Below, in pieces: positions 58,256 to 64,000 of a DNA stretch of 64,000 bases (positions within the stretch are counted from its first letter, which is position 1; every line of letters starts with the position of its first letter). Source of the stretch: Kitasatospora indigofera. GTDB taxonomy: Bacteria; Actinomycetota; Actinomycetes; Streptomycetales; Streptomycetaceae. The stretch is from the NCBI RefSeq assembly GCF_014655955.1, contig NZ_BNBO01000013.1, positions 62,001 through 126,000 of the forward strand. Reading direction: 5' to 3'. The notes beneath the pieces are model-generated. The model searched no databases and was not told the DNA's origin. It saw only the letters and a list, made by a program, of their open reading frames with translations. A program made the translations under genes and the position numbers.

Positions 58256-60109
58256 GTGCCGAAGCGGGGCCGGCCGGGCGGCGGCAAGAAGGCCAGGGGC
58301 GGCAGGGCGGCCCGGCCCGCCCGGGACACCCGCCAGGTGCACCCCTCGGACGCCCCGCCCACCGAGGGCCTGCTGGGCCACCCCGCGCCGCCCGCCGGCC
58401 CCGCCGCCGTGCCGCTCGCCCCGGCCGCCCCGGCCACCGAGGGCCTGCTGACCCCGTACATCGAGGCGCCGGCGGCCCGGTCCCGCGCCGCCGAGCTGCG
58501 GGCGACCGAGCTGCGGGCCGGCGGACGGCCGGCGGGCCCCGCCGGGACCGGCCGCGACATCGGCGACCCGGACGACTCCGCGCCGCCGCCCGGCCCGGAG
58601 GACACCCTCACCCCCGAGGACTGGCGCGCCGCCGGCTACACCCCGCCGAACGGGATCGCCGTCCCCACCCTGAACCCCGGCGCCCCCGGCGACGCCCCCT
58701 GGCCGGACCGGATGCGCACCCTGCTGCGCACGCCGATGTCCGAGCGCCCGGCCTTCGAGCGCACCCCGCGCGAGCGGCAGTCCGAGGCGACCGCGCGCAA
58801 CGTCCCGCGGATCCTCGACCTGACCCTGCGCATCGGCGAGCTGCTGCTGGCCAGCGGCGAGGCGGCGGAGGACGTCGAGGCCGCCATGCTCGGCATCGCC
58901 CACGCCTACCGGCTGGACCACTGCGAGCCGCAGGTGACCTTCACCCTGATCGGGATCTCGCACCAGCCCTCGCTGGTCGAGCCCCCCGTCACCGCCGACC
59001 GGGTGGTCCGCCGCCGGACGTCCGACTACACCCGGCTCGCCGCCGTCTACAAGCTGGTGGCCGACATCACCGCCGAGCAGGTGACGGTCAACGACGCGTA
59101 CCGCCGGCTCGCCGAGATCCGCCGCAACCGGCACCCGTACCCGGTCTGGCTGCTCTCGCTCACCACCGGTCTGCTGGCCGGCGCGGCGACCTTCCTGGTC
59201 GGCGGCCGGCTCGACGCCAAGGCCTGGCTGGTGTTCGCCAACGCCTTCGTCGCCGCGATCCTCGGCGACCGGCTGGCCTCGCTGATCGCCCGGCGCGGAC
59301 TGCCGGAGTTCTACCAGTTCGTGGTCGCCGCGATGCCGGCCGCGGTCTCCGGCATCGTGCTCTCCTTCAACGACCTGGGCCTGCGCGGGTCCGTCGTCAT
59401 CACCGGCGGGCTGTTCGCGCTGCTGCCCGGACGGGCCATGGTCGCGGCCGTCCAGGACGGCCTGACCGGCTTCTACATCACCGCCGCCGCCCGGCTGCTC
59501 GAAGTGATCTACCTGGTCGCGGGCATCGTGATCGGCGTGATGCTGATCCTCTACCTGGGGGTCGGCTTCCACGCCAAGCTCAACCCGGACGAGAGCCTGG
59601 TCGGGATCAACTACCCGCCCGTCCAGCTGGTCGCCGCAATGGTGCTCACCCTGGCCTTCGCGATGCTGCTGCAGACCGCGCGCAGAAACCTTTTGCTGGT
59701 CACCCTGAACAGCGTCGTCGGCTGGTCCAGCTACGGGGTGCTGGTCTACAACGCCCAGGTCTCCCCGATCGTCGCCACCGGCGTGGCGGCCGGCCTGGTC
59801 GGCCTGTTCGGCCAGTTGATGGCCCGCTACCGGTACGCCTCCGCGCTGCCGTACGTGACGGCGGCGATCGGCCCGCTGATGCCCGGCTCGGCGATCTACC
59901 TCGGCATGCTCTCGTTCGCGCAGGGCCACGCCAGCGCCGGGCTGGTCTCGATCACCCGGGCCGCCGCCATCGCCCTCGCCCTCGCCATCGGCGTGAACCT
60001 GGGAGGTGAGATCGCGCGTCTGTTCATGAAGATCCCCGGCAGCACCGAGCCGCTGACGCTCTACCCGGCCGTCCCCCGGCGCGCCGCCAAGCGCACCCGG
60101 GGATTCTGA
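58256..60109 (+). CDS. ThrE-type amino acid exporter
   Basis: 617 residues from GTG 58256 (GAGGAG 6 bases upstream). A disordered N-terminal ~185 residues precedes the soluble ThrE domain (RILDLTLRIGELLLASGEAAED, then HCEPQVTFTLIGIS). About ten TM helices follow: VWLLSLTTGLLAGAATFLVGG, then LPYVTAAIGPLMPGSAIY and others. The arrangement matches the C. glutamicum ThrE threonine/serine exporter. Export by H+ antiport is inferred. The long N-terminal tail is Pro/Ala-rich and unusual, like other actinobacterial versions. DedA is 118 bp upstream. Confidence 0.9.
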   Translation: MPKRGRPGGGKKARGGRAARPARDTRQVHPSDAPPTEGLLGHPAPPAGPAAVPLAPAAPATEGLLTPYIEAPAARSRAAELRATELRAGGRPAGPAGTGRDIGDPDDSAPPPGPEDTLTPEDWRAAGYTPPNGIAVPTLNPGAPGDAPWPDRMRTLLRTPMSERPAFERTPRERQSEATARNVPRILDLTLRIGELLLASGEAAEDVEAAMLGIAHAYRLDHCEPQVTFTLIGISHQPSLVEPPVTADRVVRRRTSDYTRLAAVYKLVADITAEQVTVNDAYRRLAEIRRNRHPYPVWLLSLTTGLLAGAATFLVGGRLDAKAWLVFANAFVAAILGDRLASLIARRGLPEFYQFVVAAMPAAVSGIVLSFNDLGLRGSVVITGGLFALLPGRAMVAAVQDGLTGFYITAAARLLEVIYLVAGIVIGVMLILYLGVGFHAKLNPDESLVGINYPPVQLVAAMVLTLAFAMLLQTARRNLLLVTLNSVVGWSSYGVLVYNAQVSPIVATGVAAGLVGLFGQLMARYRYASALPYVTAAIGPLMPGSAIYLGMLSFAQGHASAGLVSITRAAAIALALAIGVNLGGEIARLFMKIPGSTEPLTLYPAVPRRAAKRTRGF

Positions 60110-60180
60110 GCGGACGTTAGACCCGTCGGCACCGGACGGGCGGACCGCCCGGTGCGGCACCAGGAACGAAGGTACGACCC

Positions 60181-61302
60181 ATGCACCTCGCACAGCTCAG
60201 CCTCGACTCGCTGCTGGACGGCTATCAGCAGCACATCGTCGCCGCGCACAAACAGCCGCTCTTCCTGCTGCTGGTGGGGTTCATCGTGTCCTTCGTCTGC
60301 ATCCGGTTCAGCGTGCGGATGATCCGCGCCGAGGTCCGCTGGTGGCCGGGCAACATCACCCCGGGCGGGCTGCACATCCACCACATGGTGTTCGGGCTGG
60401 GGTTCCTGCTGGTCGGCGGGATCGGCGTGTTCGCCACCAACGGCGGCCACCCGTGGATCGACTGGTTCGGGCTCAGCTTCGGCATCGGCTGCGGCCTGGT
60501 GCTGGACGAGTTCGCGCTGATCCTGCACCTGGACGACGTCTACTGGGGCGAGCAGGGCCGCAAGTCGGTGGACGCGGTGATCTTCGGCATCCTGATCACC
60601 GCCCTGCTGCTCACCGGCTACGTCCCGCTCGGCGTGGTGCCCAGCCAGCAGACCCGCTGGGGGCTGGTCGCGGTGATCGTGGTGAACGCGCTGGTGTCGA
60701 TCGTCGCCCTGCTCAAGGGCAAGGTCTGGACGGGCCTGCTCGGCATCATGGTCCCCGGCCTGTCCTGGATCGGCGCGATCCGGCTGGCCCGCCCCAGCAG
60801 CCCGTGGGCACGCTGGCGGTACGCCGCACGCCCCCGCCGCAGGGCGCGTGCGCTCCGGCGTGAGCGCCTGCTCCACCGGCGTGCGGACCGGGCCCGTACC
60901 TGGCTTTTCGACCTGATCGCCGGAGCGCCCGACAAGGTCCCGGCCCACCACACCGCCACCCACCGGGTGGCCGAGCGGATGGCCGCCCGGGCCACCGCCC
61001 ACCTGGACGCGCACGAGGCCCGCGCCCTGGCCCGCCGGTCGGCCCGGCTCGCCGACCGGCGCTCGGGCGCCGGCGTCCGCCGGGCACCCGTACCCGCGCC
61101 GGGCGCCCCCGGCGGGTCGCTGCACGAGCACGACGGTGAACGCCGGCAGGCCGGTCTGCGCCGCCGCACCGTCCGGGCCGGCCGCAGCCGGACGTACGCC
61201 GTGCGCCCCGGCGTGACCGGTGCCGTGCCGCAGCAGCCCCCGGCGGGCACCGCCCCGGCGCACCGGCACCTGCGGCCCCGCACGCCCAGGGTCCGCCGCT
61301 AG
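60181..61302 (+). CDS. Polytopic membrane protein with HIHHMVFG motif
   Basis: 373 residues from ATG 60181 (GAACGAAGG region upstream). Five to six TM helices occupy ~25-205. Within them GGLHIHHMVFGLGFLLVGG and CGLVLDEFALILHLDDVYW contain His, Asp and Glu in membrane or at its edge. This pattern suggests a metal-dependent membrane enzyme. The C-terminal ~150 residues are very basic (Arg/Ala/His) and probably cytosolic or wall-facing. Homologues are widespread in actinobacteria but uncharacterised. A terminator hairpin follows the stop. Confidence 0.6.
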   Translation: MHLAQLSLDSLLDGYQQHIVAAHKQPLFLLLVGFIVSFVCIRFSVRMIRAEVRWWPGNITPGGLHIHHMVFGLGFLLVGGIGVFATNGGHPWIDWFGLSFGIGCGLVLDEFALILHLDDVYWGEQGRKSVDAVIFGILITALLLTGYVPLGVVPSQQTRWGLVAVIVVNALVSIVALLKGKVWTGLLGIMVPGLSWIGAIRLARPSSPWARWRYAARPRRRARALRRERLLHRRADRARTWLFDLIAGAPDKVPAHHTATHRVAERMAARATAHLDAHEARALARRSARLADRRSGAGVRRAPVPAPGAPGGSLHEHDGERRQAGLRRRTVRAGRSRTYAVRPGVTGAVPQQPPAGTAPAHRHLRPRTPRVRR

Positions 61303-61315
61303 GGCCCGTCCGCAC

Positions 61316-61343
61316 CCGGGGCCCGTCCGACACCGGGCCCCGG
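61316..61343 (+). terminator. Hairpin after the HIHH membrane protein gene
   Basis: CCGGGGCCC (61316-61324) and GGGCCCCGG (61335-61343) pair perfectly, 13 bp after the stop. Confidence 0.65.
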
Positions 61344-61540
61344 ACCCCGGCCGCACGCCGACCGCCCCGGCGGGACGGCGGGACGGCGGGCGCCCGATCG
61401 GATGGTCCGACATCTCACCCGGCTGCCTGGCCCGCCGAGCCACGGGGAAGGAGGGGCTTTGAGATGATCACCACGAGTGACCAGAAGGTCACCTGAAGAG
61501 ACATCTGGCCGCTCGTCGGACGCGTGAGAAGGACACCCCC
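61344..61540. promoter_or_regulatory. Leader region of the NlpC/P60 gene
   Basis: An AT-richer patch (61462-61510) contains GTGACC-AGAA-GGTCAC (61477-61492), a perfect 6-bp palindrome with 4-base spacer, 48 bp upstream of the GTG. A CGAGCCACGGGG-type sequence lies near 61436. It may be an operator or part of a leader structure. Confidence 0.4.
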
Positions 61541-63004
61541 GTGACACGCAGACTCCTGCCGATCCTCCTGCTGGCTCTCACCCCCACCCTCGGCCTCGTC
61601 CCGCCCGCCGCCGGGGCCGCTCCCCGGGCCGCCGCGCCGGCCGCCGGGCCGTCCGGCACGGGGCAGACCGCCCCCGACCCCGCCGCCGGGGAACCGGCCG
61701 GCCCCGCCGGGGCCCGGCACACCGCCGAGCCCTACCCCTCCGCCGAGGACGTCGCCCGGGCCCGGGCCGACACCGACCGGCGGGCGGCCGCGAGCGCCGC
61801 CGTCGAGGCCAGGCTCACCGCCGCCCAGGGCGAGCGCGAGCAGGCCTCGCTGGCGGCCGAACGGGCGGTGGAGGACTACAACGGCGCCCAGGCGCGGCTC
61901 ACCCGGGCCCGGGCCGCCGAGAGCGAGGCCCTGGCACAGGCCGCCGTCGCCGAGCTCGCCCGGTACGCCGCCGCCGAGGAGGCGGCGCGGCTGGCCGCGG
62001 AGACCTACCGCCAGGGCGCCACCGCCGAACTCTCCGCGATCGACGCGCTGATCGGCGCCCCCGGGCCGCGTGCGGCAGGCGCCCAGGCGGCGGTCGTCCG
62101 GGTGGTCAGCGGCAGCACCCGGCAGATCCTGGACGCCGCCACCGGCACGGCCGCCGCCGCGACCCGCGCCGGCGCCGCCGCCCGTGAGGCCGCCGCCGCC
62201 GCCGAGCGGGCCGCCGCCGAGGTCCGGACCGCCCGGGACCGGGCCCAGGCCCAGGTCGCGGCCGGTCAGGCCCGGGTGGCCGAGATCGGCCGGCGCCGCG
62301 AACAGCTCCTCGGTGAGCTCGCCGTCGCCCGCGGCACCACCGTGGAACTCGAACGCCGCCGCCGGGAGGCCCAGGAGGCGATCGCGGCCCGCGCCGCCGA
62401 GGAGGCGGCCAGAGCGGCGGCCGAGGCGGCCGCGGCCGCGCAGGCGGCGGCGGACCGGACCGCCGCGGAGAAGGCTGCCACGGACAAGGCGGCGGAGGAG
62501 AAGGCTGCTGCGGACAAGGTGGTTGCGGACAAGGCTGCGGCGGACGTCGCCGAGGCCGCCCGGGCGTCGGCCGACCAGGCCGCCCAGCAGCCCGCCGGCC
62601 CGTCCGCCGCGTCGCCGGACGGTCCCGGCGTGTGGTCGGCGCAGGGCGCGGAGGCCGCGATCGCCTTCGCCCGCTCCAAGATCGGCCTGCCCTACATCTG
62701 GGGCGGTGAGGGCCCGGCCGGCTACGACTGCTCGGGGCTGACGATGATGGCCTGGCGCACCGGCGGCCGGCGGATCACCCACTTCGCCGCCGACCAGTAC
62801 GCCGAGTCCACGCCGGTGACCTACCGCCAGCTCCGCCCGGGCGACCTGGTGTTCTGGAGCGACACCGGCCGCGCCGCCGACATCCACCACGTCGGCCTGT
62901 ACATCGGCGACGACCAGATGATCGAGGCCCCCCGGGCCGGCATGCCGATCAAGCAGGCCAGCCTCTGGATCATGGGCACGCCCGACTTCTACGCCCGGCC
63001 CTGA
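61541..63004 (+). CDS. NlpC/P60-family cell-wall endopeptidase with coiled-coil
   Basis: 487 residues from GTG 61541 (GAGAAGGACA upstream). The signal peptide ends near residue 26. A long Ala/Glu/Arg coiled-coil (~70-365, with AEKAATDKAAEEKAAADKV) precedes the C-terminal NlpC/P60 domain (~375-487). The active site is YDCSGLTMMAW for the Cys, IHHVGLYIG for the His, and a polar third residue after it. These enzymes cut D-Glu-diaminopimelate bonds in peptidoglycan. Coiled-coils in such hydrolases regulate activity by occluding the active site. It should act in growth or sporulation. Confidence 0.92.
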   Translation: MTRRLLPILLLALTPTLGLVPPAAGAAPRAAAPAAGPSGTGQTAPDPAAGEPAGPAGARHTAEPYPSAEDVARARADTDRRAAASAAVEARLTAAQGEREQASLAAERAVEDYNGAQARLTRARAAESEALAQAAVAELARYAAAEEAARLAAETYRQGATAELSAIDALIGAPGPRAAGAQAAVVRVVSGSTRQILDAATGTAAAATRAGAAAREAAAAAERAAAEVRTARDRAQAQVAAGQARVAEIGRRREQLLGELAVARGTTVELERRRREAQEAIAARAAEEAARAAAEAAAAAQAAADRTAAEKAATDKAAEEKAAADKVVADKAAADVAEAARASADQAAQQPAGPSAASPDGPGVWSAQGAEAAIAFARSKIGLPYIWGGEGPAGYDCSGLTMMAWRTGGRRITHFAADQYAESTPVTYRQLRPGDLVFWSDTGRAADIHHVGLYIGDDQMIEAPRAGMPIKQASLWIMGTPDFYARP

Positions 63005-63091
63005 GAGGGCGGCGGCCCCGAGCTGCCGGTCCGCCGATCGACGCCCGGCCGGCCCTGGTCCCGGCAGTGCGCCCCTGGCTAGGCTGCGGGC

Positions 63092-63871
63092 ATGACGCAG
63101 CCCCCCGGATTCGGCGCGATGCTGGCGTGGTTGCTGGACCACCGAGGGCTCGACGCGGAGGCGTTGGCCGACCGTGCAGGGTCGACGGCGGACGAGATCC
63201 GCGGGGTGGTCGCGGGGGACACGCCCGGCGAGGGGCTGCTCCGGCGGCTCGCGCCCGCACTGGGTTTCCACGCCCTCGACCTGTTCGTCCTCGCGGGTCC
63301 GTCCGTCCCGGAGGACCTGGCGCCGTTGGACGCCACGGCTGAGCGCAGCGTCCGGGACGCCGTGCTGGACGCGCTGGACCTCCCGGCGGCGGGACGGCAG
63401 GAACTGCTGCGGTTCATCCGCTCGCTGCCGCAGCAGGAACGATCCTCCGCCTTCGCCCCCAAGCGCCTCGCCGATCCCGCCGACGGGCCGGGCGCCCGGC
63501 TCGTCCGCATGCTCCAGTACCGCAACCTGGACTGGTCGGGCATGGCCCACATCCTGGGGCTGGTGACGCCCACCTACCTGTCGACGGTCACCTACGGCCT
63601 GATCGGCACCGGTCGCGTGGAGCTGACACCTCGCCTGGTGACGGACTTCGCCGCCCTGCTGGGCCTGGACGCCCGCGAACTCGCCGGGCTGACGGGCGTC
63701 GATCTGCCCGCGGTGCCACCGCCCCCGGCCCCGGAGGCCGTGGACGCCGCGGCGCTGCTGTGGGAGGCACGTCGCCTGTCCGCCACGCAGGCGCGCCAGG
63801 TCTCCGAGCTGGCGCGCGCCATGCGCGACGACTCCGGAGACGGCCGCCGCGGCGACCCGTCCGGGCCCTGA
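63092..63871 (+). CDS. Helix-turn-helix-like regulatory protein
   Basis: 259 residues from ATG 63092, 87 bp after the NlpC stop. Two HTH-like units are visible: GLDAEALADRAGSTADEIR near 19-37 and DWSGMAHILGLVTPTYLST near 149-167, each followed by a region like ALGFHALDLFVLAG or LLGLDARELAGLTGV. This duplicated XRE-like pattern is common in streptomycete proteins of unknown function. The tail is Ser/Gly/Asp-rich. No effector domain is recognised. Regulation of nearby genes is not implied. Confidence 0.7.
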   Translation: MTQPPGFGAMLAWLLDHRGLDAEALADRAGSTADEIRGVVAGDTPGEGLLRRLAPALGFHALDLFVLAGPSVPEDLAPLDATAERSVRDAVLDALDLPAAGRQELLRFIRSLPQQERSSAFAPKRLADPADGPGARLVRMLQYRNLDWSGMAHILGLVTPTYLSTVTYGLIGTGRVELTPRLVTDFAALLGLDARELAGLTGVDLPAVPPPPAPEAVDAAALLWEARRLSATQARQVSELARAMRDDSGDGRRGDPSGP

Positions 63872-64000
63872 CACCCGCGGGCACCCGCGGTCGGCCCGGT
63901 GATACGCCCGGCTTCCGGCCCGGTGATCGGCCCGGGAGCCGGGCCCGGCGCACGCGGCCTCCCGCCCGGAGCGCGTCCTCCCGGTGCGCCCCGCCGGGCC
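63872..64000. other. Unannotated right edge
   Basis: 129 bp of high-GC sequence with short palindromic GGCCCGG elements. No start or coding evidence is seen before the window ends. Confidence 0.3.

Noticed and set aside
61344..61540. Possible c-di-AMP (ydaO) riboswitch upstream of the NlpC/P60 gene, as known for Streptomyces wall hydrolases
   Set aside because: Only a short CGAGCCACGG-like segment fits; the other conserved blocks could not be recognised. A covariance-model search would decide.
1..64000. CRISPR arrays, transposases, integrases, rRNA or tRNA genes
   Set aside because: No repeat-spacer pattern, DDE/Tyr/Ser recombinase motif, or RNA cloverleaf was recognised on either strand.

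Overview
The window is 64 kb of very GC-rich DNA, apart from short AT-richer intergenic spots. Codons end in G/C, GTG starts are common, and neighbouring genes overlap by 4 bp at ATGA/GTGA. Diagnostic loci are a complete six-gene conservon with two P450s, a WhiJ-type HTH/DUF397 pair, MmyB-type and double-TetR regulators, a Ser/Thr kinase and an ECF sigma factor. Together these point to a Streptomycetaceae chromosome (Streptomyces or Kitasatospora). No rRNA, tRNA, CRISPR array, transposase or integrase was found.

Layout. 0-1.6 kb: end of a siderophore ABC importer (FecCD permease, FecE-type ATPase). 1.6-4.7 kb: a ten-TM GAF-PAS-GGDEF-EAL c-di-GMP enzyme. 4.85-9.06 kb: a two-gene peptide system, made of an MbtH-A-T-reductase NRPS with no condensation domain and a leucyl/phenylalanyl-tRNA transferase (Aat) homologue. 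9.2-12.8 kb: LamG membrane protein, universal stress protein, two overlapping RNA methyltransferases, AhpD-like protein. 12.9-14.6 kb: WhiJ-type regulatory cluster. 14.7-18.3 kb: exported and lipoproteins. 18.3-25.8 kb: LPG-flippase-like membrane protein with a degenerate kinase-like segment, SDR with divergent MmyB-type regulator, UBP zinc finger, serine hydrolase, Nudix. 25.8-27.2 kb: an unusual gene with palindromes upstream and iteron-like CACGTG palindromes inside it. 27.3-30.2 kb: GNAT/phosphatase pair, VC0807-type and DUF4304 proteins. 30.6-34.4 kb: ECF sigma, probable anti-sigma, Ser/Thr kinase. 34.4-37.3 kb: K+ channel, MerR/MFS pair. 37.4-42.9 kb: conservon cvnA-F (minus strand). 43.4-46.7 kb: TatA, MFS/TetR pair, cupin. 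46.9-51.7 kb: small membrane protein, acyl-CoA ligase, acyl-CoA dehydrogenase and divergent double-TetR regulator. 51.9-57.1 kb: small secreted protein, then an HSP90-family protein paired with a TPR protein. 57.4-64 kb: DedA, ThrE-type exporter, HIHH-motif membrane protein, NlpC/P60 hydrolase, HTH protein.

The best candidate for an unusual system is the NRPS-Aat pair. The NRPS can activate, tether and reductively release an amino acid but cannot condense it. The neighbouring Aat homologue could supply the amide bond from an aminoacyl-tRNA. This gene logic matches the tRNA-dependent system described in S. lividans 66 (livipeptin). The pocket residues read here suggest a basic substrate, so a leupeptin-like peptide aldehyde is the working hypothesis. 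Second-tier signals are the iteron-like palindromes that keep their DNA sequence in three reading frames of the 26.1-27.2 kb gene, the HSP90-TPR pair, and the 151-bp out-of-frame overlap between the two conservon P450 genes.

Most convergent gene ends carry long perfect hairpins, listed as terminators. Most divergent regulator-target pairs carry inverted or direct repeats, listed as putative operators. No site has been tested; the palindromes were read by eye.
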